A stretch of DNA of 34,953 bases. Origin: Polyangiaceae bacterium. Its GTDB lineage: Bacteria; Myxococcota_A; Polyangia; Polyangiales; Polyangiaceae. This document shows, piece after piece, positions 21,682-30,123 of the stretch. The first letter of the stretch is position 1, and each line of letters begins with the position of its first letter. A program made the position numbers and the translations under genes. The stretch is taken from positions 1-34,953 of the forward strand of contig JAKLKA010000073.1 in the NCBI GenBank assembly GCA_023150915.1, in the 5' to 3' direction. The notes under the pieces are model-generated. The model made no database searches. It saw only the letters and a program-made list of their open reading frames with translations, and was not told where the DNA came from.

Positions 21682-22438
21682 ATGCTGCACCTTGGAGCAA
21701 AGAGCGTCGGGCCGGCCACGGTGATGATCGCAGCGCTGCTCGCGTCGAAAGCGGCGCAGGCAGCGCCGACCTGCGGCACGCTGGCCGAGTTCAACGCGGC
21801 CATGAGCGCGAGCGGCACGAGCTCGGACGACGTCACGCTGACCTTCGACCTGACCGGGGCAAACCCCGCGGATTATCCCAACGGCAAGGGCGCGCTGGCT
21901 CACATGCGCAACACCGCCTGCAGTGGCGGCGCTCAAGACGCGGTGATCAAGCTCTATGGCACCTCGACCCCGCTCAACACTGCCCACCCGCCGGGGTGGG
22001 TCGACCGCCCACGCGCCTCACGTCGTGCTGAGCTACGACACCGTCGACGGCGACAGCGACGGCACGCCGGACGGTCCCGATTGCGACGACAGCGACCCCG
22101 CCGTGCACCCCGGGGCTGCCGAGCAGTGCAACGGCCACGACGACAACTGCGATGGTAGCAGCGACGAGGGTTGCCCGGGCGGCGGCTCGGGCGGCTCGGG
22201 CGCCGGCGGCTCGGGCGGCTCCGGCGTCACGCCCGACGTCACCAACGAAGAGGACTCGAGCTCGGGGTGCGCTTGCCGCAGCGCGCGACCCGCGACGGAC
22301 ACCTGGCCGGCGGGCCTCGTCGGCGTGGGTGCGCTCTGGTCGCTGGCGATCCGAAGGCGTCAGGGCGCCATCTTGAAACGACGCAGCCGCACCACGTCCC
22401 CGTCGCGCCAGGCCACGAGCAGACGGTCATCGGCGTAG
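21682..22438 (+). pseudogene. MopE-type metal-binding, MYXO-CTERM-like protein with frameshift
   Basis: The first frame from ATG 21682 encodes a signal peptide (VMIAALLASKAAQA before APTCG) and about 105 plausible residues, then runs into Arg-rich nonsense. From about 22010 the next frame (shifted by one base) is clearly coding. It reads HVVLSYDTVDGDSDG, the MopE-type motif DCDDSDPAVHPGAAEQCNGH then DDNCDG, a Gly/Ser linker, and GCACRSARP followed by a helix and RRR. That last part matches the MYXO-CTERM sorting signal (GC, helix, Arg cluster). An extra C in the CGCCC run near 22006-22010 would explain the shift. The second frame runs on to 22438, 79 bases into the convergent gene, so the 3' end may also be damaged. 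Sequencing error or true decay cannot be told apart here. Confidence 0.75.
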
Positions 22439-23847
22439 GCAACCACCGGTTGGTCCACCGGGCCCTTCAGCTTGGCCGACGGCTGGCCGATCATTTCGAA
22501 GGCGCCGACGGCCACGACCTCGAGCTTGCTTGGCGCCAGCTCGACATACGAGGCGTTGATCGAGAGCGAGCCGTCGGCCACCTTCACGCCCGCCACGGCG
22601 AAGTGGACGCGCTCGTCGCTCGAAGTCGGGGGGCGCTTGTACGCCGCCACCCCGGGCAGCGAGACGCCGTCCAGCGTGGGATTGTCGGCCGACTCGCAGT
22701 TCGAGATCTCGTCCCAGCCCTTCCCCGAGACGAAGAACGAGTTCAGCTCGGAGATGACCGGGCCCAGGGGCTGAGTGGCAAACGCGCCCAGCCAGAGCCG
22801 GCCCCGCCCCGCCGCTGTCAGCCCGGCAAACGCCCCCGTCTTCGCGAAGCACGAGGTGACCGACCCGCTCTTGCCGTTCGGGAAGGTCAGCTGCGGCGCC
22901 GCGTCGTCGCGCCAGAACGCGCCCACGGCCACGTCGGACACGATCGGGGCGAGCCCGGTCACCTTGTTCGCCGAGATGGTCTTGGCCGTGGGTTTCACAC
23001 CGTCGGCAAAGAACCAGATGCCGCCGGGGCCCGACCAGATTGCGCCGGGTTTGCCCGAAGGTCCCACGAACGGCACCGGGCGACGCGTCCCGTCCAGGGG
23101 GAAGATGTCGTAACAGCCTGACGTCGAGCACAGGTCGTCGGTGGCCGGCGCTGACTTCAGGTCGTCGGGGATCACCAGCGACTTCACGCGCCAGTCGCCC
23201 AGGCCGTTTTCGAACGCGACGAAGCCGGTCAGCGTGCTGCCGTCGTGGACCAGCCCGACCGGACCGCGGGGCCCGTTTCCGCCGAACTTCGACCCCAGCA
23301 CCAGCTCGGTACCCTTCTGCAACGCGCCGGTGGTGGGAACCTCGAACACCGCGGTGTCGTAGTCCAGCCCGCCGGCGTCGCCGGGCTTCTTCGTTCCGTA
23401 ATACCGCGAGACGTAGAACCGGCCCTTGCCGGCTGCGATGCCCAGCCCGCCCAGATAGTCGGTGGGCAACAAGTCGTGCGCGCCGTCATCGATCAGCTTG
23501 CCGGCGTGGAAGCACACGTTGGGGCCAGCGTCTTGTTGCACGCACAGGTCGGTGGTGAGCGGATCGCCATCGTCGCACTCGGCGCTGACGCCCGGGGTCT
23601 TGCAGGCCAGCGCCGTGCTGCCGCCGCTGCCACCCACGCCGCCGCTGCCGCCAGCGCCGCCGCTGCCCCCGCTTCCGGCGGTTCCGCCACTGCCCCCGGC
23701 GCCGCCGCTGCCCGACGACCCGCCCACCGACGAGTCGCTGCCGGCGTCCCCCGCTTCGGCCTGAAGCTCGTCGAAGTCGAGCAAGAAAGCACAAGAAGCC
23801 GAGCCGAAGACCGCGATCACCGGCAGCCAGCGTACGACGCTCCGCAT
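22360..23847 (-). CDS. Lipoprotein with Gly/Ser linker and beta-rich domain
   Basis: 495 residues. Signal peptide IAVFGSASC followed by AFLLDFDELQ, a recurring start among myxobacterial surface lipoproteins. Residues 41-78 are a GGSGGAGG-type linker. The rest (80-495) has strand-rich repeats with GRFYVSRYYG, GGIWFFADGV, GRLWLGAF and DRLLVAWRDGD, each looking like a propeller blade; a few cysteines sit between. No catalytic signature recognised. Start ATG 23847 is 89 bases from the divergent M1 peptidase gene. Its end overlaps the frameshifted MYXO-CTERM gene. Likely an exported binding protein of unknown ligand. Confidence 0.82.
   Translation of the reverse strand: MRSVVRWLPVIAVFGSASCAFLLDFDELQAEAGDAGSDSSVGGSSGSGGAGGSGGTAGSGGSGGAGGSGGVGGSGGSTALACKTPGVSAECDDGDPLTTDLCVQQDAGPNVCFHAGKLIDDGAHDLLPTDYLGGLGIAAGKGRFYVSRYYGTKKPGDAGGLDYDTAVFEVPTTGALQKGTELVLGSKFGGNGPRGPVGLVHDGSTLTGFVAFENGLGDWRVKSLVIPDDLKSAPATDDLCSTSGCYDIFPLDGTRRPVPFVGPSGKPGAIWSGPGGIWFFADGVKPTAKTISANKVTGLAPIVSDVAVGAFWRDDAAPQLTFPNGKSGSVTSCFAKTGAFAGLTAAGRGRLWLGAFATQPLGPVISELNSFFVSGKGWDEISNCESADNPTLDGVSLPGVAAYKRPPTSSDERVHFAVAGVKVADGSLSINASYVELAPSKLEVVAVGAFEMIGQPSAKLKGPVDQPVVAYADDRLLVAWRDGDVVRLRRFKMAP
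23614..23724 (-). repeat. Low-complexity Gly/Ser linker DNA
   Basis: Plus-strand GCCGCCGCTGCC-type repeats encoding the GGSGGAGGSGG linker of the lipoprotein gene. In-frame multiples of three. Similar linkers occur in the genes at 9851 and 21682. Confidence 0.85.
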
Positions 23848-23936
23848 TCCGCCGAGCTTAGCCGGGGCGGGCGGAAGTCGCCAATCCGCTCCGTCCTTGC
23901 CGCCCGGATCCGCGCCGGGGTATTCGGTAGCCCGTC

Positions 23937-26615
23937 ATGGCTCTTTCCCAGCGTCACCACGCGCGCTGCTCGTGCGCTGCGGCCGCCGCCGCCCCGTTTG
24001 CTCTGGCCGGCACCGAGCGCAAGTACGAGCGCGACCGCCCGTTTCGCATCGTGCACCTGGCCGTGGACCTGCAGCTCCACTTCGCGAAGAAGTCGGTCTC
24101 TGGCTCCGCGACCCTCGAGTTCGAACGGGTCTCGCCCACCGACGACGCGCTGGTGCTGGACGCCCTGGGATTCGAGCTGGGCCGCGTGCGCATCGACACC
24201 GGCGACGGCTGGTCCGACGTTCCCCACGAGTACGACGGCGACCAAATCCGGATCAGCGTGCCGACGCGGGTCGAGAAGGGCAAGGTGGAAGTCGACTACC
24301 GTGCGACCCCGCGCCGCGGCCTCTACTTCCTGGCGCCCGATGCGGTGGTGAAGGACCGCCCCGAGCAGGTGTGGAGCCAGTGCCAAGACGAGGACGCTCG
24401 CCACTTCGTTCCGTGTCACGACAAGCCCCACGTGAAGATGACCACCGAGATGCGGGTGCGCGTCGCCGAGGGCATGACGGTGCTGTCCAACGGCGAGCTG
24501 GTGTTCAAGGACACGCCGCGGGGCGCCAGCCCCTGGGTCTTCCACTTCAAGATGAACCAGCCGCACCCCAGCTATCTGCTCACGCTGGTGGCGGGTCAGT
24601 TCGACGTGATCGAAGACCGGGACGCGGTGGTGGGCGAGGGGCGGGCGGTGCCGGTGACGTATTGGGTGCCGCCCGGGAAGAAGCCGGACGGTCTGCGGGC
24701 CTTCTCGGAGACGCCGCGCATGATCGAGCTGTTCAGCAAGCTCACCGGCGTGCCCTACCCCTGGAGCCGGTATTCACAGGTGGTGGTGAGCGATTTCATC
24801 TTCGGCGGCATGGAAAACACCACGGCCACCACGATGTACGAGCACATCTTGCTCGACGCACGGGCCGCCATCGACGTGGTCAGCCACGATCTGGTGGCCC
24901 ACGAGCTGGCGCACCAGTGGTTCGGCGACTTCGTGACCTGCCGAGACTGGTCCCACGGCTGGCTGAACGAGGGGTTCGCCACCTTCTTCGAGCAGGTCGA
25001 GCGCGAAGACCGGCTGGGGCGCGACGAATACCTCTACGGCATCGAGGCCGAGCTCGACGCCTACACGACGGAAGCCAGCGGGCGCTATCAGCGCCCGATC
25101 GTGTGCCGTGACTACGCGCTGCCGATCGATCTCTTCGACCGCCACCTGTACGAGAAGGGCTGCCTGGTCTTGCACATGCTGCGGACCGAGCTGGGGGACG
25201 CGACGTTCTGGAAGGGCGTCCACGGCTACCTCGAGCGCCACGCCCACGGCATCGTCGAGACCAACGACCTGATGCGCGCCCTCGAGTCGGTCAGCGGCCG
25301 CTCGCTCGAGCGCTTCTTCGACGCCTGGGTGTATCGGCCGGGGCACCCCGTGGTGAAGGTCAAGGTCAGCTACGAAGACGGGCTGCTCACGGTGGGCGTG
25401 AAGCAGACCCAGAAGACCGGCGAGACCGCCGTGTTCAGCTTCGATCTGGAGGTGGAGGTGGCCGACAAAGCGGGCCGCACCCGCCGCCACAAGAAGACCG
25501 TGACCAGCGAGGCCGACGCGCTGGTGGTGGCGTGCCACGAACGCCCGGCATGGGTCGGCGTCGACCCCGAGCTGCGGATCGTGGGTGAGGTCACCCTCGA
25601 GGCACCGGCCGAGATGCTGCGCGCCCAGCTGGACGGCGGCACCTCGGCGCGCCTGCGCTGGTCGGCGGCGCAAGCCCTGGGCAAGCGCTTCGACCTGCCG
25701 ACCCTTCGCGCGCTGGACAAGGCCTTGTCGAAGCCCGGTGAGGCCTGGATGGTGCGTGCCGAAGCGGCGACCGCGCTGGGCAAGATCCGCGGCGAGCACG
25801 CGCTCGAGATCTTGCTCGACCAGGTCGGGGTGGAGCACCCGAAGGTGCGCCGGGCCGTCGCCCGCGCGCTGGGCAACTTCCGCGACCCGAAGGCCGCCAA
25901 GGCGCTCGAGAAGCTGGCGCGCAAAGACGAGAGCTACCTGGTCGCGGCCGACGCGCTGCGGGGACTGGGGAAGACCCGCCAGAAGCGCGCCCTCGAGACG
26001 CTGCGCGATCTCTGCGACAAGAAGTCGTGGGCCGACGTCACCCGCGCGGGCGCTCTGGATGGCATGGCGTTGCTGCGCGACGAAGACGCGGTGGACGACG
26101 TGATGAAGCGCACGCGCTACGGCTTCCCGACTCGCGGGCGGCGCGCGGCCATCTCGGCCTTGGCGCGGCTGTCGGACACGCGCAAGGCGCGACAGCACCT
26201 CGAGGACCTGCTGGACGACGCCGACCCGCATCTGCGCATCGACGCCGTGAACGCCCTGGTCACGCTGGGTGACGCGCGGAGCCGCGGCCCCTTGCGCCGC
26301 GCGCTGGAGCGGGACCTGGACGGTCGCGTGGCCCGACGCATTCGCGAGGCGCTGCGCGACCTCGGCGACGCGAGCTCGAACGAACGCAAGCGCGCCCTGG
26401 ACGACGTCGAGGCGCTGAAGACCGAGCTTCAAGAGGTGCAGCTTCGGCTGACCAAGCTCGAGCAGAAGAAGAAGGCCAAGCCCGAGCCGCCCGAAGAAAA
26501 GCCCGAGCGCCACCCGCCGGCCCCCGCGAAGAAGCCCGTGAAACACCCCAGCGAGCCCCCGAAGAAGGCCGCCACGCGCGCCAAGAGGCCTTCGCCGAAG
26601 CGGAGGAAGTCATGA
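23937..26615 (+). CDS. M1-family zinc aminopeptidase with C-terminal HEAT repeats
   Basis: 892 residues. M1 enzymes remove N-terminal amino acids from peptides. The substrate-binding GGMEN is at 290-294, the zinc site HELAH at 322-326 and third ligand E345 in WLNEGFATF, exactly 18 residues after the second His. The transition-state tyrosine is in HLYEKGCLVL. After the catalytic core (to about 540) the expected ERAP-type C-domain is replaced by HEAT-like repeats (RLRWSAAQALGKRF, VRRAVARALGNF, LRIDAVNALVTLGD). Then comes a coiled-coil stretch and a Lys/Pro/Glu-rich tail of 50 residues. No clear signal peptide. The stop TGA overlaps the next ATG as ATGA. Related HEAT-M1 proteins are frequent in deltaproteobacterial lineages. 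Confidence 0.94.
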   Translation: MALSQRHHARCSCAAAAAAPFALAGTERKYERDRPFRIVHLAVDLQLHFAKKSVSGSATLEFERVSPTDDALVLDALGFELGRVRIDTGDGWSDVPHEYDGDQIRISVPTRVEKGKVEVDYRATPRRGLYFLAPDAVVKDRPEQVWSQCQDEDARHFVPCHDKPHVKMTTEMRVRVAEGMTVLSNGELVFKDTPRGASPWVFHFKMNQPHPSYLLTLVAGQFDVIEDRDAVVGEGRAVPVTYWVPPGKKPDGLRAFSETPRMIELFSKLTGVPYPWSRYSQVVVSDFIFGGMENTTATTMYEHILLDARAAIDVVSHDLVAHELAHQWFGDFVTCRDWSHGWLNEGFATFFEQVEREDRLGRDEYLYGIEAELDAYTTEASGRYQRPIVCRDYALPIDLFDRHLYEKGCLVLHMLRTELGDATFWKGVHGYLERHAHGIVETNDLMRALESVSGRSLERFFDAWVYRPGHPVVKVKVSYEDGLLTVGVKQTQKTGETAVFSFDLEVEVADKAGRTRRHKKTVTSEADALVVACHERPAWVGVDPELRIVGEVTLEAPAEMLRAQLDGGTSARLRWSAAQALGKRFDLPTLRALDKALSKPGEAWMVRAEAATALGKIRGEHALEILLDQVGVEHPKVRRAVARALGNFRDPKAAKALEKLARKDESYLVAADALRGLGKTRQKRALETLRDLCDKKSWADVTRAGALDGMALLRDEDAVDDVMKRTRYGFPTRGRRAAISALARLSDTRKARQHLEDLLDDADPHLRIDAVNALVTLGDARSRGPLRRALERDLDGRVARRIREALRDLGDASSNERKRALDDVEALKTELQEVQLRLTKLEQKKKAKPEPPEEKPERHPPAPAKKPVKHPSEPPKKAATRAKRPSPKRRKS

Positions 26616-27400
26616 GCAGTGAGAGCCCGGTGGTGGTCGAGCGGCGGGGCAGCGTCGCGATCGTGCGCATCGATCGCGACGACCGGATGAACGCGCTGTC
26701 GCGGGCGACGCTGCTGGCCTTCGGGCGCATCGGACGCGAGCTGGCGGGCGACGCCTCGCTGCGCGCCATCGTGGTCACGGCCACCGGCGACAAGGCGTTC
26801 TGCGCGGGGGCCGACCTCAAAGAGCGGCAGGGCATGGATGAAAACGCGGTCCGCGATCAGGTGAAGCTCTACCGCACCGAGCTTTGCTGGCTCGACCGCT
26901 CGCCGGTGCCGGTGGTGGCGGCGCTGAACGGCGTGACCCTGGGCGGCGGCCTCGAGCTGGCGTTGCTGGCCGACCTGCGGGTGGCGGCGGCGCACGCGGT
27001 GATCGGCCTGCCCGAGACGACGATCGGCATCATCCCCGGCGCGGGCGGAACGCAGCGCTTGCCGCGGGTGGTGGGCGAGGCCCGCGCCAAAGAGCTGATC
27101 TTGCTGGGGCGGCGCCTGAGCGCCGACGAGGCCCTGGCCATTGGCCTGGTGAACCGGGTGACACCGGCGGGCGTCGATCTGCTCGACGACACGCTGGCGT
27201 TCATCGCCCCCATCAGCCAGGGGGCGCCGATCGCCCAGGCCGCAGCCCTGCGTGCCATCGATCTGTCGTTCGAGACCGGGCTCGAGCACGGCCTCGAGCT
27301 CGAACGCGTGCTCTACGACGAGTGTCTGCGCAGCGAAGACCGCAGCGAGGCGCTCAGGGCCTTCGCCGAGAAACGAAAGCCCGAGTTCAAGGGGCGTTGA
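26612..27400 (+). CDS. Enoyl-CoA hydratase/isomerase (crotonase) family protein
   Basis: 262 residues. It hydrates 2-enoyl-CoA in fatty-acid or branched-chain amino-acid breakdown; methylglutaconyl-CoA hydratase is a specific possibility. The oxyanion-hole strand is KAFCAGADLKER (residues 61-72) and the second is NGVTLGGGLELALLADLR. E115 and E135 (LPETTIGIIPGAGGTQRL) match the two catalytic glutamates of rat crotonase, so hydratase rather than isomerase chemistry is likely. ATGA overlap with the M1 gene and strong GGAGG upstream (26602-26606) imply coupling. The following TTG start overlaps its stop. It has no obvious metabolic link to its neighbours. Confidence 0.94.
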   Translation: MSSESPVVVERRGSVAIVRIDRDDRMNALSRATLLAFGRIGRELAGDASLRAIVVTATGDKAFCAGADLKERQGMDENAVRDQVKLYRTELCWLDRSPVPVVAALNGVTLGGGLELALLADLRVAAAHAVIGLPETTIGIIPGAGGTQRLPRVVGEARAKELILLGRRLSADEALAIGLVNRVTPAGVDLLDDTLAFIAPISQGAPIAQAAALRAIDLSFETGLEHGLELERVLYDECLRSEDRSEALRAFAEKRKPEFKGR

Positions 27401-28530
27401 GCACCTCTTCGTCGTTCGTGCGCCGCGCGCTGGGCCTCGTGCTGGGCGTCGCGCTGGCGGCCCTGGTGGTTTGGCGCTTGCGCCGCGTCACCCCCGAGCT
27501 CGCCCCCCCCGAGGGCGCCCACGGTCAGAGCGCGAAGGGCCCGACCCCGGCCGATGCCGCCGCGGACGCGGCGCGTGCCCTGGACAAGCCCCAGCGCCCC
27601 GACGATGACGAGCCCAAGACCGTGGCAGCGCAGCGCGAGCGGCTCTTCGGTCGCATGCAGGCGGTGCTCGGCTACGACGACGCGACGCTGGCCAAGGTCC
27701 GCGCCATCGTCGAGAGCAACAAGGTGATCAGCGAGGGCAACCCCGAGGTCACGCTGCATCCGATGAAGCGCAGCGAGTGCTGGGACACTCGTGACCGCGC
27801 CGGCCTGCACGAGGCCAAGGTGCTCGCCCAGCAAGAAGCCGACGAGAAGCGGTGCGGCGCGCGCCACATGGTCCCGATCTGGGGCAAGGGGCGAGCGCCG
27901 CCCGTCGAGGTGTGCATCGATCAATTCGAGTTCCCGAACATCCCCTGTGAGTTCCCGCTGGTGTACGCCTCGGCACAAGAGGCAGCACAGCTCTGCCGCG
28001 CGGTCGGCAAGCGTTTGTGCGACGCCCACGAGTGGGAGGGCGCCTGCGCAGGCGAGCTGCGACCGGCGGAAGACGAGTACCTCTGGGACCGCAAGCGACG
28101 CATCGAGATGGAGTTCTTCAAGAACGAGAAGCGCGAGAAGGTCTGGGCCTACGGGCCCGCCAAGGACCACGCCAAGTGCGCCACCGGCTCACGGAAGAGC
28201 AGCAAGTGCGCCGGCGGCGGCTGGGAAAGCTGCGGTTCGAACACTTACCCCGCCGGCGCGTTCCCCGAGTGCGTGAGCCCGCTGGGTGTCTTCGACCAGC
28301 ACGGCAACGCTGCCGAGCACATGAGCTTGCCGATGAAGCCCGAAGAGCTGGGCCGGCGCGGTGGCCTGGGCGAGACCGAAATGAAAGGCAGCTGGTTCAT
28401 CTTCGCGCGCGGCGAAGCGCACGAAGACGACTGCCGCTGGCGTGCTCCGGCGTGGCACGGCACACGCGTCGACTACTGGAACAGCCACCGGAACTACCAT
28501 CTGGGCTTCCGCTGCTGCCGGGATCCGTGA
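27397..28530 (+). CDS. Membrane-anchored FGE/SUMF1-like protein
   Basis: 377 residues. TTG 27397 overlaps the upstream TGA (TTGA) and is preceded by AAGGGG; GTG 27418 is an alternative. A basic stretch and one N-terminal helix (ALGLVLGVALAALVVWRL) anchor it. The FGE-sulfatase domain covers about 165-377. Visible landmarks are VEVCIDQFEFPN, GKRLCDAHEWEGAC, GVFDQHGNAAEHM and the terminal YHLGFRCC. SUMF1-fold proteins convert Cys to formylglycine or serve as binding domains. Here the cysteine pattern of true FGE is not recognisable, so a non-catalytic or different role is likely. It lies directly before a Ser/Thr kinase; FGE-like domains near kinases are common in myxobacteria. Confidence 0.85.
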   Translation: MSTSSSFVRRALGLVLGVALAALVVWRLRRVTPELAPPEGAHGQSAKGPTPADAAADAARALDKPQRPDDDEPKTVAAQRERLFGRMQAVLGYDDATLAKVRAIVESNKVISEGNPEVTLHPMKRSECWDTRDRAGLHEAKVLAQQEADEKRCGARHMVPIWGKGRAPPVEVCIDQFEFPNIPCEFPLVYASAQEAAQLCRAVGKRLCDAHEWEGACAGELRPAEDEYLWDRKRRIEMEFFKNEKREKVWAYGPAKDHAKCATGSRKSSKCAGGGWESCGSNTYPAGAFPECVSPLGVFDQHGNAAEHMSLPMKPEELGRRGGLGETEMKGSWFIFARGEAHEDDCRWRAPAWHGTRVDYWNSHRNYHLGFRCCRDP

Positions 28531-28551
28531 GCGCGTGATACGCTTGGTTCC

Positions 28552-30123
28552 GTGACGCATCCGCCCCAGCCGCTGCGCACGTCGGACCCGGCGCTGTTCC
28601 CCGAGCGGCTCGGGCGCTACGAAGTGCTGCTGCCCGTCGCCAGCGGCGGCATGGCCACCGTCTATCTGGCGCGTTCAGTGGGCGCGGGCGGCTTCGAGCG
28701 AGACGTCGCGCTGAAGCTGACGCACTTCCACCTGCGCGAGGACCCCGATTTCGTCGCGTCGCTGATGGACGAGGCCCGGCTCGCAGGTCGAATCCACCAC
28801 CCGAACGTGGTCTCGGTGCTCGACGCCGGCGAAGACCCGCACGGGGTGTTCATCGTGATGGAGTACGTGGAAGGGGACTCGCTGGCCACGCTGCAGCGCG
28901 CGCTCGACAAGCGCGGGCAAGCGATGCCGCTGGCGGTGGGGCTGCGGGTGATGGATGACCTGCTGCTCGGCCTCCACGCCGCTCACGAGCTGGTGGACGA
29001 AGACGGCGCGCCGCTCTATCTGATTCACCGCGACGTGACGCCGCACAACGTGCTGCTCGGCATCGATGGGGTCGCCAAGCTGGCGGACTTCGGCATTGCC
29101 AAGGCGGCCTCGCGCCTGGGCAACACCGCCACCGGCCTGGTGAAGGGCAAGATCGCCTACATGGCCCCCGAGCAAGCCCAGGGTCATGGCATCGACCGTC
29201 GGGTCGACGTCTGGGCCGCCGGCGTGGTCGCGTGGGAGACGTTCACCGGAACGCGCCTCTACGAAGGCCAGAGCGACGCCGCCACCTTGCTGAAGATCGT
29301 GCGCGAGTCGCCGCTCGGGCTGCGCGCCATCAAGCCCGAGGTGCCTGCGGCCATCGAGGCGGCGGTGGCTCGGGCGCTCAGCCTGGACATGTCCGCGCGA
29401 TACCCCACGGCCGCAGCCTTTGCCGAAGCCCTTGCGGCGGCCGCGCGCTCGGCGGGCGTGGCGCGCGCCGAGCGCCAAGACGTCACGCAGTTCCTCGAGC
29501 CATTGCTCGGCGATCGTCTGGCCCGCCGTCGAGAAAAGGCCCGAGAAGTGCGCTCGCTGCGCCAGCGCATGGGCGAGCTGACCGCGCTCGATCAGACGCT
29601 GCGGCCTTCGCAGACCGATCTGGGCCGAGCCGCTGCGCCATCGCAGCCGCGCCTCGAAACGCTGGCGACGGCCACGGTGCAAGAGAGCCCCGCGACCGCA
29701 ACCGTCACCGAGCTCGACGGCAGCGTCGGCGAGGGGCACACGCAGACGGGCACCGCCGGGATCTCGACCATGGCGCGCTCGATCATGCCGCCCCGGCGCG
29801 GTCGCCTGCTGGCGATCGCGGGCGTGGCCGGGGCTGGCCTGGTGGTGGTGGGGCTGGCGGCGCTCTTCTCGGGCGGCGGCGACGAAGCGCCGGCGCCGGC
29901 GGCTGCCCCGCCGCGGCCTTCGTCCATCACCGCCACGCCCCCCGCGCCCGCACCGAAGGCGGGCGAGCCGGCGCCTTCCGCAAGCCCGCTCGATCCCAGC
30001 CCCGTCACGAGCGCGCCGAAAGCCAAACCGAAGGGCCCGGCCCTGATCTACAAGGCCGCGGGGCGCGGCCCGGCGCCGTCGACGGGCCAGAAGCCCCTGG
30101 AAAACCCGTACAAGAAGCCGTGA
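28552..30123 (+). CDS. Transmembrane Ser/Thr protein kinase
   Basis: 523 residues, GTG start. Eukaryote-like kinase of the PknB type with all key positions: Gly loop VASGGMATVYLA (29-40), K55 (VALKL), E74, HRDVTPHNVLL (159-169; the catalytic loop has Thr in place of the usual Lys two residues after Asp), DFG (179-181) and APE (205-207). Residues 345-415 are Thr/Ser rich (TATVQES, TATVTELDG, TQTGTAG), good autophosphorylation or FHA-docking ground. One helix (about 418-440) leads to an extracellular Pro/Ala tail of 80 residues with no sensor fold. The stop overlaps the next gene as GTGA. Substrate unknown; FHA proteins at both ends of the window are possible readers. Confidence 0.94.
   Translation: MTHPPQPLRTSDPALFPERLGRYEVLLPVASGGMATVYLARSVGAGGFERDVALKLTHFHLREDPDFVASLMDEARLAGRIHHPNVVSVLDAGEDPHGVFIVMEYVEGDSLATLQRALDKRGQAMPLAVGLRVMDDLLLGLHAAHELVDEDGAPLYLIHRDVTPHNVLLGIDGVAKLADFGIAKAASRLGNTATGLVKGKIAYMAPEQAQGHGIDRRVDVWAAGVVAWETFTGTRLYEGQSDAATLLKIVRESPLGLRAIKPEVPAAIEAAVARALSLDMSARYPTAAAFAEALAAAARSAGVARAERQDVTQFLEPLLGDRLARRREKAREVRSLRQRMGELTALDQTLRPSQTDLGRAAAPSQPRLETLATATVQESPATATVTELDGSVGEGHTQTGTAGISTMARSIMPPRRGRLLAIAGVAGAGLVVVGLAALFSGGGDEAPAPAAAPPRPSSITATPPAPAPKAGEPAPSASPLDPSPVTSAPKAKPKGPALIYKAAGRGPAPSTGQKPLENPYKKP

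Noticed and set aside
24774-26546. Long minus-strand open frame opposite the M1 peptidase
   Set aside because: High-GC antisense shadow without motifs; HEXXH, GGMEN and HEAT repeats lie on the plus strand.
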